Below are positions 10,726-21,851 of a stretch of 64,000 bases of DNA, one piece after another. The notes under the pieces were generated by a model that searched no databases, was not told where the DNA came from, and saw only the letters and a program-made list of their open reading frames with translations. The position numbers and the translations under genes are program-made. Location: positions 6,138,001 to 6,202,000 of the forward strand of contig JAQQWL010000011.1 of the NCBI GenBank assembly GCA_038363925.1, given 5' to 3'. The DNA comes from Apiospora phragmitis. Its lineage: Eukaryota > Ascomycota > Sordariomycetes > Amphisphaeriales > Apiosporaceae. Numbering within the stretch: position 1 is the stretch's first letter; each line of letters begins with the position of its first letter.

Positions 10726-11903
10726 GGCCAACGTGATTCGAGGTCAGTGAATAAGTAGATTGACCAATGCATCAGTGCATGTTGGCAGACGGTATTCACT
10801 CCATCTTGTATGTCCATTCAAGTCAGGCGTACGCAACGTTGACGGGAGCGTCACTTGTCGATCAGATGGCAATGATGGGTACCTAGTGAAGAGAGTGATA
10901 GAGAAATGATGTGTTATGCACCAGATTGAAAACCGTCACTGTTCTTACAGCTGGGTCTGAAGAACACTTATATACACTTATTGTGTCATACTGAAAGAAG
11001 AGGTTGGTAGAAGATGTGTGACGAGTCGGTATCGCTTATATGGAGGCGAGAAGTCAGCGGCCAGGGACGAGGTACTTGTTCTATCGGATAATTGGAACAG
11101 CGTTCTACATGATATTACTTAGGTACCCTTGACTATCAGAGAGGTGAGTCCATACAATGGCCCAGGAAATAATCGTCGAGGAGATAAGTGGTACAGTTAT
11201 TCCCTAGCTGCTTGTTAGGTGCAATTGCAGACAGAATGCTATAGATGTGACAGTTGGACTCGATTCTTATTTACTGATAAGCCACGAAGGACAAGACTAC
11301 ACAGAACAGCCGATTGCTCTAGGGCTGTTTAACAACGCTGTGAAGGAGGGAGCCTAAACAAGGAGACATAGCGGGGTGTACTATGAACTATCGATCCCGT
11401 AGATGGCCAGACAATCGCATCGGGGACTGTGATATTGTGCCAAAAGACTTGAGAATGCGACTCAGCGGTCATACATGGACAACAAGCAAACGCTTGGGCT
11501 TGGTCTGAAAAGACGATTGTCCACGGCAACACGTGTAGCTGGAGGTGACGACGTTAGTTGTTGGGGGAAGCAAAGGCAGTATACGGTGAATGCTCCCTGA
11601 ATGATAACAGTACTGAACAAAAAGCCACGCAGTGAGATATGCAAAGAAACAGCCAACAACTTCGTGGGCGGAAATGGAGATAAGCATTGCTTCCTTTGAT
11701 GAAGCATAGTCTTGCCAGAGGATCAGCGGGCTCTCATATGACAGAGAGTAGCTCGATTTCCAGGCGCAAGTTGAGATGGTGTAGGAAGATTTGAACAGGA
11801 CGGGTAATGAAAAAGGGCGCATCAGGTGGAAGAGGTGCCTTATCTGGGACCTGATATATACCTAGTAATGACATTAGATCCGAAACTATTCTAAACCTAC
11901 GGC
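10726..11903. other. intergenic region upstream of the paralog pair
   Basis: Nearly 1.2 kb with only short open frames lacking any recognisable domain. It should hold the promoter of the 10.5 kb fragment and the 3' flank of the acyltransferase. Confidence 0.3.
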
Positions 11904-13793
11904 TCACTTCTTCTTCCAAGCCCAGCTCCCCAGCGCCCACGTCAGCTTGACCATCGGCACGTCCACGGCCCGGCAGAACAAGTCGGCGGCCCAGAACAGC
12001 ACGAAGGTGTTCACCAGCGAGCCCCAGAGCGCCGCGTCCATATACGCGGACCAGGACCGGTACAGCACCGCGTCCGCCGCGTCGCCCAGGCCGGTCTCGC
12101 GCAGGTCGAGGGCCACCTTCTCGGCGCTCACCCACGCGGCCCACGCGGGGTTCAGAAAGCGCGTGCCCACCGTGTGGTTCACGGTGCCGTGGGCGAGGTA
12201 CAGCGCGTACGAGGTTTTGCCCAGGCACTGCGCGAAGGTCGTGGTGAAGGGACGCTGCAGCAGTGGTTCTTGGCGTCGTCATTCTTCGGGCCTGTCCGCA
12301 TCGATCGGGACCGAGACGGCACCTGAGGGCTCCGGCACGGTCACGGGCAGGATGGGGTTGTGTGGTGTGCCGGCAGGATCCTCGTTGCTGCAGCTGCGGT
12401 GAAGAGAAAGGGGTGGCGAGTACATGAGTGCCAAGACGAAGAGGACGGAGCCTACGGAGTTCCAAAATCATTGCATCCGTTCCTCGTGTTCCTTGTAGAA
12501 TACGGGTACCGAGACCGAGAGCGTTCGGAAGCCTAGTGACTTGGGGCCACCGTTTTCTGGGTAGCTAAGGAGGTGTAGAGCAATGAAGAATATAAAAAAT
12601 GACGCGATGTGCCTGAAAGCTCTCAGCGAACGTATTGATCTATGGCCTGTAGTAGTGACTGCATTCTCTGTCTCACTACTCTTACCCGCGGGAGGCAAAA
12701 CGATAGATAACTCCGCCAGCAACAGCCCCGAACAGAAAAGGGACATGTCAAGATCACCGAGCTGGGCCAGCCAGCACGTGAAACCCAGCGCCACACTCAT
12801 GTGCAACCAACGCTTGGCCTTCATAAAGGCGAGCAGCAACATGAACACAAGCAAGGATCCCTTGAACTCCACCGGTATCGTCCACAGATGCCTGTCGTAC
12901 GGCCGACTGTACAGGTTCGCCCGGCCGTCGATGTTGCGGAATAGGTTGACCAGGTGCACCGTATGGGCCCACCAGTGCCGGAGCTGCCTGCCCAGAGTGG
13001 CCCCGCGCGGCGGCACCCCGGCGCCCGTGGGGTCCTTCTGGAAGACGCCGCCGCCGCCGCCGCGCACCAGCGCGACGTTGACGAGCGTCGCCGCGACGAT
13101 GGGCAGGTACAGGCGCAGGGGCCGGCGGAACAGCGAGCCCGCGAGCGCGTCGAGGGCACGGTCGGGCTGGCCCCGGTGGATCATGGTCAGCATCTTGACG
13201 GCGACGACGTAGCCCGAGACGACGAAGAAGACGGTGACGCTGGCGCGGCCGAAGTGCAGCACCCGCACGACGGGCCGCTGGAGGAAGAGGTCCGCGCTGC
13301 CGCCGCCGCCATCGCTGCCGCTGTCGCTGCTGCTGTGCCAGCCCTGGCGCAGGAACGGGAACCACAGGTAGCCCCAGTGGAACACGTACACGACGAGGGC
13401 GGCGACGCCGCGGACACCGTCTAAGTAGGCTGTTGGGCTCAGGGGCCGCCGGGGCGCCGTCCTGCTACCGCCGGGGAGCGCCTGCAGATATTGCGGACAC
13501 TTCGCACAATCGAAGTCACGAAAGAGGGCGCGAGCAGGACGAGTAAGGAGACGGCATAGGGCAAGACGAGCCGTAGCAGGTTTTGTACCGCCGATGGGAC
13601 GCCAGGTGATGAGAACCCCAAAGTCGTGTATATCCGGTCCATGTCCTCGAACCCGGCGGGACTGTTTCTTCTCGGACAGCAGACTCGAGTTCAGTCCTTC
13701 CTCTGCATCATTGCCATCCGGCATGGAGTACTGAGGGTCTACCAGGTGCTCCCTCGCTTCGACGTCTGCATATTTGGAACGGGTCTCCAACAT
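11904..13793 (-). pseudogene. acyltransferase-3 family membrane protein with two in-frame TGA codons
   Basis: One frame of 630 codons carries a multi-spanning O-acyltransferase. It shows the family start STAYLDGVRG-like segment (here PTAYLDGVRGVAALVVYVFH, with the conserved His), FFVVSGYVVA, the RHLWTIPVEFKGSLLVF block and the C-terminal GKTSYALYLAHG followed by more membrane segments, ending in KKK. TGA codons interrupt it at 12468-12470 (between MQ and FWNSVGSVLF) and at 12279-12281 (before the PLLQRPF segment). Both would be Arg if CGA had become TGA. The frame stays open on both sides, so this is not an indel case. Separately, near 13440-13640 an alternative frame offers a hydrophobic helix (LLRLVLPYAVSLLVLLAPS) that suits the family better, hinting at two further compensating frame errors. 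Either a decaying gene, base errors, or stop readthrough. Members acylate sugars or secondary metabolites. Confidence 0.75.
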
Positions 13794-15026
13794 ATTTTCA
13801 TTTCAGTATGGTAACGGCAAAAGAGATGAAGAATAAAGAGACTCATGCTGTGCCTCTTTGCCCTCTGTTTTATTTATCTGGGATTTAGTCAAATCGGCCA
13901 AACGAAAGGTATCAATCAGCTCAGGGATGATATATGTAAGCCCACATTCCCAGGGGCAGATGACAAGGACTTGCGACGCGACCAAAGGCCGCATTCCTCA
14001 GATGGGCCATGGACATCTACGAAGCCAAGCACAGTCTAATCGCTGATAATTCCTTTCTAGCATGACGTGAGGGTAGCCTGAAGCATATATGAAAGCAGCC
14101 GTTAACGCGTATACTCCAGCTCGCGATTAGTAAAGCGGCACAGCTTCCCTGCCTCTGTTTACAAGGTGATCCTGTAGAGGAGTAGAAGTAAATGTTTGGG
14201 GTGGGGCGGATCTGAGTGGTGTGGGTGGATTGGATTCCTCGCGGGTCAGACGGATGAATAAGAAACAAACCAACTGAGCACACAGGATAGATTATAGTTC
14301 TCTCCGTATGCAGAGCCATCAGAGCTGTAGCAGGCAATGGACGTGTTGAATATCTAATGATTCTCTCTGCACCTACTCATTTCATCATCGTACGTAACCA
14401 GCAACCTGCAAGTCCGTTTTGCGCTACGATCCATGCAGTCCGTATATATCTTATATATATATGGTGAAGCATATATATATAGACCCAACGAACGTTGGCC
14501 CAATCAGATCCAACACCCGTCTTGTGAAGCATGTAAGTTTTCAAGTTTCGAGGTGGTATAAACAAACACCAAATACCCTATAGCCCAACTTCGCCACGCC
14601 CTCCTCTGTCCCAGATTGTGAAACGCCCAGAGCCTCTGCTTTAGTTGTGAAGGCTCCTTCCCCTTTCGCACCATCATACATAATAACTCCGACCACGCAA
14701 CTGGTCCCAAATTCGCTTCAAATAGGTTTCCTCCTCTCCGTCCGTCCTACGCAGTTAGTCGCGAGGAATCGAGTCTTGCAGGACTCATGATCGCATCGTT
14801 TACTAGCTCAAGGCTATCTTCAGCCTTCGCGTATCTGTATTGTGTACAACCCAAATGTCTCTAACCCAATACACGCTACATGCTAGGTATTTGCAACCAC
14901 TGCTCAACTCACCACGAGTAATACACTGAACAGCGCGCCTCCACCTCACTACAATCGCTCGAAAATATGTCCAGTAGGATCAAGTAGCTTTTTTCTTTCT
15001 TTCTTTGTCGACATGGATATTACGAT
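13794..15026. other. intergenic region with TA microsatellite
   Basis: About 1.2 kb without a gene. A short TA-rich microsatellite lies around 14448-14482. Otherwise plain flanking sequence for the acyltransferase promoter and the SNF5 3' end. Confidence 0.35.
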
Positions 15027-17393
15027 TCAAGTTCCTTTCGCCAATCGAGCCTCGACCTTCTCGCGGTGGGACCGGTTTTTGAGGTGGACCAGGAAGTTTT
15101 CCGCAGACATATCCGGCCCTGGCGTATACAGCTTGCCGGGGCAGTCTAAACATCGTATCCGTGGTAGGAAATAGAACCGAATGTTTGGGGGAACGGCAGC
15201 TCCTGGTTGTGGCATGGGAGCAGGACTTTCCGTGATGCTGTCCACAGCGCTGTAGCGCATGGTTCCTTCAAACGAGTCGTTTGCGTACGTGTCTGTTTCT
15301 TTGAATTTTTGAAGCGCATCTGTGAGCCACCCTGGGGGCGGGGGCTAGGAGGAAGTGTGAGTAACCAGTGTGAGTTCAAAGATGTAATGGGCTCGGAAGG
15401 AAATATTACAGGTGGACACATCACAAGCCATACGTGTTAGACCAATAGGGAAATCGGGAACGATTGTTATGGGGAGGGTGCGGGGACATAGGGGCAAAAG
15501 GTCTTACTGGATGGGGCTGGGCACCACCGGATGCTGGCGGGGGAGGAGCAGCTACACGACCAATCTGACCGGGTGGTGCACTTCCAGGGGTTTTGGAGAC
15601 TGCAGCTACAGTAGTAGCATGTGTCGAGTTCGGTGTCGACGGGGGCGGCATCGAACTCTGGTGAGATACACTCGGGGCTCTGGCGTGTGATTGTGATGGG
15701 GTTTGGGATCCTGCCAGGGAAGTCTGCCTTGTCTTCAGATCTCGGAAGAACCTCTTGAGCCTATCCTTGCCGACTCTCAGAGTCACCCAGTAGTGTTGCG
15801 GCTCTTCAGTGCCCTCGCGCGTTAGTTCGCGCCCAAATTTCCTGGACACGCGGGTCTCGTGGTGATGTATTGTGGCCTCAGGTGTTTCTGACCGACCAAG
15901 GTTTGCCATGCGCTGCTGCGCAGCAGATGCAGCTCCACGCATACCGCGTGTCCTAGCCGTACCGGCCAATTGCGAAGCCGCAGGAGAGTCGGGCGAAGAA
16001 TCTTCACTTGAGTCAGAATCCGAGATTTCACCATCGCGCGCACCTGGGCGTTTACGCCCAGTGCCAGGAGCCCCAGCGACTTTCTTGTAGAGCCTGCTGT
16101 CCTCCACATCTGTCACAGCCCCTGGTAATGTAGACGAAACAACCAAAGTGCGTATTGTCCTTTGCCTTCTTTCAAATCGGGTAGCGAAGGACCACCTCTG
16201 CGATTAACCGATCTCTTCTGTCTTCGCTGTTCCCTTTGGAAGATGACCTCGTTCCTCTCGAGCTCTGCTTCGCTGAGCTCGTACAGATACGGCGCAAACT
16301 CCTTGGCCTGTTGTTGCGGTCTGAAGACGGTCGGGAGCGGCGAAGGTAAGAAGGCAGCAACCAGATCGGCATCCTCTATAGGCCTGCCATCGAACGGATG
16401 ACCGATACTGTACAGGCTGCGCGTAAACAGCTGACTCTGCTCCCGGATGCAATGCGCAATCGCCGTGGCAAACTCCCCACTGAGAGAAAGTTCCTTGGCC
16501 ATACTGGCGGCGAATTCCTCGGGAGAGTTCATTGGGTTGTTGATTTCCCACTCGAATTGATCCATCAAGGTATGTGCGCCAATCGTAATGTTCAGTTTGA
16601 TCAATATCCTCATCTCGTCGTTCTTCCAGGCTGAATACGGTAACTCGGGATCCAGCGCATCCTCGTCAGAGAATACGAAAGGGTAGAAGTCATTCAGCTG
16701 CTCGTGCATTTGTTGCAGAACCTGATCGTAAACGGGTTGCGCAGCCGGAGGCTTCAATCCCAGGTCTTCGACCAACTGCATGGCAAATAGCTCGGGGGCG
16801 GCCAACCGCTCGTGGAGGTTCCACGTGAAGGTGTCTCGTAACCTGATCTTATCCCAATCCACGTCCAAACGTAAAGGTACGAGCTCTTCATGCTGTTCTG
16901 CTTGCTGCTTCATGTCCTTCCTCTTCCATTTGAACGCTGGAGTAGTGCGAGTGCCGGGACGGGGTTTCTGCGAGGGATATAACACCTTAGAGGTGCTGCC
17001 AATCTCCGTTCTTCCATTGCCGTAGCCTCTGTAGCCTTCACCGTACAGTCTGCTGGGGGTGAACCAGGCGCGATAAGTGTCCCTCACGAGTTTGTAGTCG
17101 CCAATCATATTTTTCACATGTTTGATGTGCCTGGTCTGCTTCTCGATATCAGTAACCATGGCAGCGGCGTGTACATGATCTTTTGTGATGATGTTCGATA
17201 TGGTGTAATCGTTGAACGAGTCTTTGTCGCGAACCCGCACCGTCGCGGTGGATTCGGAGTCGGGCGCATCGGGCCTGTCTTTTGGTGTCGATGCAGGCGA
17301 ATGCTCTGATTTGGCTGTCGATGCCGAGGATGAAGCTGCTGTCGAACCCGCGGGCGCATTGAATGCGGCGCCGGAGTCCTGTTTGGTGGCCAT
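15027..17393 (-). CDS. SNF5: SNF5/INI1 subunit of SWI/SNF chromatin remodeller
   Basis: Exons are complement 15508..17393 and 15027..15344 (GTAAGA/TAG intron of 163 nt). This core subunit of the nuclear SWI/SNF complex contacts the nucleosome acidic patch and activators. The SNF5 domain has its two tandem repeats: first around VPLRLDVDWDKIRLRDTFTW with FAMQLVEDLGL, second around ILIKLNITIGAHTLMDQFEW with FAASMAKELSLSGEFATAIA and REQSQLF. Downstream are RTLVVSSTLPGA, an acidic Ser-rich stretch, a Pro-rich stretch, and a fungal C-terminal zinc-finger-like end (RIRCLDCPGKLYTPGP, HLKNRSHREKVEARL). The frame breaks near 16167, where an A-run (minus strand) is one base short; correcting it yields LKERQRTIRTLVVSS and a total of 2205 nt, 734 residues. 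The start at 17393 is the first ATG and precedes a low-complexity Ala/Ser tail. Confidence 0.93.
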
Positions 17394-19020
17394 GTTGTAG
17401 TCGGTGGATGGATGGGACTGCTACATATGTCTAGCCGCCTCCGAGACCCAACCGCACCTCAACTGCGTGGTACGACAGCAGAAGTTGATGCGTGCTTGGG
17501 CTTGACGCGTTGGGAAAGCCGATGGAGATGTCTGAAAGCGATGCGGGCGTGTAAGTTGGAAGCGCGATTTCGAGAAATCCGCTTTTGCTCAGCGAGACCG
17601 ATTTGTCGCGATTGGGATTGGAGACGGACGCTACTTGAACTTTTTGGGAGAGGTTTCGGCTGGGCTGGCGCAAAGGAGAGGTAGCGACAAATAAAACACT
17701 AGGTAGGTTAGGTTATTAGAGCTGACCTCAGCCTGGCCTAGGGGGGAAGAACGCGACCGCGAAGAGACGAGACTGACCGTCCTCAGGTTGGGTTAGGGTG
17801 TACTTTTCGTTTGGCGGTAAACTGGCCTGGTTAATATGTATATGAAAGGGGTCCGTGCATTTTTTCTAGATGTAGGTATGCAGCACTGCTCAATGGTATA
17901 CTCACTCGCATGGCTTGGACTCAGCACAAGATAACCTACCTCCTATATGCTATGCTATCTGTAGGTAACAAGCCCAAGTACGTATAGTCGATTGTGTTGA
18001 GATGAGACCACTCCGTCCTAGAAGGAGGGCTTTCTAGGACTGCTACCAAGTTTGGGCACGCCGGTTGCGAAAACCACAGAGCCTACTACGCCCAGGACCA
18101 TGTTTTCAGTAATGGAGAAAGCTTCATAACAGCGACACTCTCACTACAAAAGCTCAGAAAAGTGACCTCAAATTCAGAATGGATAAAAACCAGGTAGGCT
18201 GATGACAGTTGCACCCCCTGGCCATAGCCAATCCATTTATTATGCGTACTCGTGTCGGTGGCTTCCAGACCAGGTATATAAGTTTTGTTTACGTTGAGGG
18301 CATAGCTACTTAACCTACCTACAGTAACATTCTATGGAGTGTACTAGTAGAGCTTGAACTGGAGGGGAAGAGCAAATGCCGTTGAGCTTGAGCTTGACTC
18401 CAACCTAAAGCCATTCATTGTTGCTTGCTCAAAGTCCAGCATTGTGGCTTAGGTAGCTGGGGACTGACAGACTCTTGAAGCAGGCATGAATGACGTCTGT
18501 GAGAGCGCATAGCAGCAACTTGATTCACAAAGCACAATATGCATACCTGGTGCGAACAAATATGTCACCAAGATTGTATCCTAGGTACGATCGAGAACAG
18601 TCACACACACAAAGGTGTCCGGGGTAGGTGTTCAAGTAGTGCATCCATCATTGGTGCTTGCTATCTGCTGGAAAGGTGCCCTTGGAGCACTTCCGATGTT
18701 CTACTGCGTCGAACTGCGTATATCCATATAGTAATTAGGTAAATACGAGACAATTGATTCATGCATGAGCTATTACCGCATGTCGTCACCAGTAGGATCC
18801 CTCCAAGTAGTGTCCTTTTGCTGAGCTGCACGGCGAAAGACAAGGCGAGCAAGGTACATTCAAAGTGCCGCACAAAGATGGACCCCGCAGCTTAGGAAAT
18901 GCAAGGAAAAGATTGAAAACCCTCCTCTTCCTGGCTGGGACATACCACGGCCAACATCACCTACTCTTTTCCTGTCCTAGAGATACGATCCTCACTCCAA
19001 ACCTCTCCAAAATCAGAACA
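17394..19020. promoter_or_regulatory. divergent promoter region, SNF5 / EBP1-like gene
   Basis: 1.6 kb between two divergently transcribed housekeeping genes. No coding signal. An inverted repeat with CCTAGAA/TTCTAGG arms sits at about 18017-18040. The 3' end near 18950-19020 is pyrimidine-rich, as expected for a leader. Confidence 0.4.
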
Positions 19021-20580
19021 ATGGCCGACAACAAGGAAGAAGTCGGTTCGTGCATCCCCCTCCTACTATCATTCCCTTGTTTCCTCCCCCACTTTGCCAT
19101 GCTCACTTGCTGTGCAAATTACTGGAAACTGCTGCAGCTGGTCGCGAACTACCCCGCCATAGGTACTCGTTCGGCCATTCCCTCCCCCTTCACCTTGGAC
19201 TACCTACCTACCCAAGATGGACACACCAGGAGATTCGAAGTGCATGGCGATGCGAAAAGACTAACATGACCTCCTTCAGACTACTCGTTGAACAACCCGG
19301 CCACGGTTGACAAGTACAAGACAGCTGGTGCCATCTCGGAGAAGGTCCCTTGCTGAGGTCTCCAAGCTTTGCGTCGCTGGTGAGAAGATCGTTACGATCT
19401 GTGAGAAGGGCGACAAGCTCCTTGCCGATGAAGTCGCAAAGGTCTATGCCAAGTTGAAGAACAAGGGTCAGTTGAGAATCACACTCTCGCTTTATTGTCG
19501 GAATTATTTGGTGTCGGGGCTGGCTCTAACCCGGTATTCGCAGGCTTCGCCCACCCCACCACCGTCTCGCCGAGTGCTTTCGTGACGCCTTACACTCCTC
19601 TCACCTCCGACGAGGCCGAATCCAAGGTTGAGCTCAAGGAGGGCGAGCATGTCAAGATCCAACTGGGTGCCCAGATTGATGGCTTTGGCACCATTGTCTG
19701 CGACACCATTGTGGTTGGCGCCAAGGAGGCTGTAGAAGGTCGATCTGCCGACTTGGTTCTTGCTACTCATTACGCCAACGAACTGCTCCTTCGCTTGATG
19801 CTGCCTCCTGGAGTCCTTGCGTCCGGCACCGACGAGGAGAAGGCCAAGGCTGCCGCCGCCAAGGCCCCAACACAGGCCAGGATCACGCAGCTGTTGGAGA
19901 AGATCGCAAAGGCCTATGAGTGCAACTTGGTAGAGAGCACTACTTCGTGGATCTTCGACCGCAATGATATCGAGGGCAAGAAGAAGATTGTCATTGCACC
20001 TGGCGAGGGCAGCAAGGGCGACGGCACCCCGGAGATCAGTGAGGTGTGGGGTGTCGAGATGGGCATGAGTCTGGGCAGTGGAAAGGTCAAGAACATGGAA
20101 CAGAGGCCGACACTGCACCGCCTTATCAACGAGAACGGCCAGGCGAAACGGTCCACCTCCAAAAAGCTGCTTTACGACGTCAAAAAGTCCTACCACAACT
20201 TCCCCTTCAGCATGAGGCAACTGGAGAGCGAGCGAGATGCTAAGCTTGGTGTCCTCGAGTGTGTCCGAAACGGCATGCTCCGCCAGTACGAGGTTGTGGG
20301 CGATAAGGAAGGAGCTGCCGTCTCGAGGCTTCTGACCACTATCCGTAAGTTTGCACACAGATAACACTTTCGGGCAATTACTAAACTATGCGGCAGTCAT
20401 CACGAAGAACGGTGTCACCAAGCTGGGTGCTCCCCAGCACTGGATGTGAGCAAGTTCAAGACGGATAAGAAGATCGAGGATGAGGAGATTCTTAAGATTC
20501 TGGAGCAGCCCTTGGCCAAGAACAAGGGCAAGCCCAAGCCGAAGAACAAGAAGAAGCCTGCCAAGAAGAGCGACGAATGA
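19021..20580 (+). CDS. EBP1/PA2G4-like protein (CDB4 family, M24 aminopeptidase fold)
   Basis: Exons are 19021..19045, 19280..19466, 19544..20344 and 20397..20580. The chain (398 residues) has the pita-bread fold of methionine aminopeptidases but is the non-catalytic EBP1/PA2G4 type, which in other species binds ribosomes and nucleic acid. Landmarks: DYSLNNPATVDKYKTAG, VSKLCVAGEKIVTICEKGD, FAHPTTVSPSAFVTPYTPL, HVKIQLGAQIDGFGTIVCDT, and a Lys-rich C-terminal tail (KPKPKNKKKPAKKSDE) suited to RNA binding. The first donor is GTTCGT, weaker than the rest. Two single-base errors are needed: an extra C at 19347-19349 and a missing C at 20432-20435 before LDVSKFKTDKKIEDEE; they cancel in total length (1197 nt). 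Confidence 0.9.
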
Positions 20581-21851
20581 ATATGCTCAATCGGTCATCA
20601 TTGATGAGAGGCATTTAGCCGTGAGCAAGTGAGACAGGATTGCAACCTGGTGGGCTATCAATGAGCCAAGCATGTACATTGACGAAGCAAATAACTGGGG
20701 AAATGGTGAGGTAAACGATCATTGTCAAGCTCTCTCCTTGTTTACGGGAGAGCCATTGCAGTCCCACAAGCTTCTTAGGTTGTCAGTGGATCCGGAAGGT
20801 TCAAGGTTGCTGTGTGGCCTAGTTCCACCTCGAAAGCAAACTGTACTCGATTAAGCTACAAAATTGAAAGCCTTTTTATGCGCAGTGGAAAATTCAGGTG
20901 CCCTATGGTGAAGAAAGTCTTTGGCGCCTGTTGTGTTGGTAAAGACAGTATGTTAGTGACACGAGAGGATTCTTTCACAGGGTGGCCTGGAAGGAAGGAG
21001 CCAACGATGCGATACGTTGGGTGCTTGAGTTGTCGAGTAAAGTGCAATAGTGATGAAATAATGCCCGTTTTCCGGCTCAGGGGTCATGGAAATTCCATAC
21101 CCCTCAAAAATCCCAAGGGCGCAGTGTGGGAGCCCTCGTAGAAGCAAACAACCCGGGAATCAAGTTGACCACGTCTTAAATGATGAAGGACATTCTGGTT
21201 AGCTCATCCAGGACAATTTGCAGGCATCAAATGAACTTGACGACGGGTGATGGCATGATCCGGTGCCATCGAGATCGTTTAAGGCAGCCTCTGGAGTCAC
21301 CCGTAGTTGCCCCCTCCTCCGACTGAACAAGCTGAGAGAGACGGTTAAGGGGGGCATACAAAGACACGGTCGCTAAGCCGCCCGTAAAGTAAAACCTGCG
21401 TATAAGTAATGAAAACTAAATAGAGCGTGATGGACTTCCGATTGTATTGGAAAAGCGTTACGACTTTTGCGGTGAATTTGATGGGAAAAACGAGAATGGT
21501 GTGAGAAGGGGGTCCTGCTGGTGGCCACCACGGGAGCGCGCCCTGGCCTTTGCCGGGGGCTTCGGAGCATTTTTTGGAAGAGCAGCGAGAGTGCATTCTC
21601 CTTCTTTTCCCCATCCCCCCCCATTCGACCACCACGGACAATCGCGTCGCTGATTCAATCAAACACGCGCCCTTTTCGACCTCGACAGACGCATCGAACT
21701 GTCCGCATTGTAAGTAGTCCTAGCCGATAGTCTGAAGAACGCGAACTGAATGTACTTGGTAGCCCCGATTATTCGAGAGCAGCCTGTCGCAAGGTCCTGG
21801 CCTGGGTCAATAGCAATAGGGGCGCAGAGCGGCTGCGCTCCTGAAAAGAAA
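20581..21851. other. intergenic region between EBP1-like gene and RCO1
   Basis: About 1.3 kb, presumed RCO1 promoter and leader; the last 250 bases are rich in C-runs and TTTTC tracts. No gene supported. A small upstream ATG is at 21750 in frame with RCO1; the RCO1 start is taken as 21852 because the family begins with the Ser/Thr-rich segment there. Confidence 0.35.

Noticed and set aside
17780..17800. Telomere-like GGTTAGGGT word
   Set aside because: It occurs once, not as a tandem array, in the promoter region of SNF5.
19504..20367. Minus-strand open frame of 287 codons
   Set aside because: It is the exact antisense of the EBP1-like gene and exists because of that gene's codon use.
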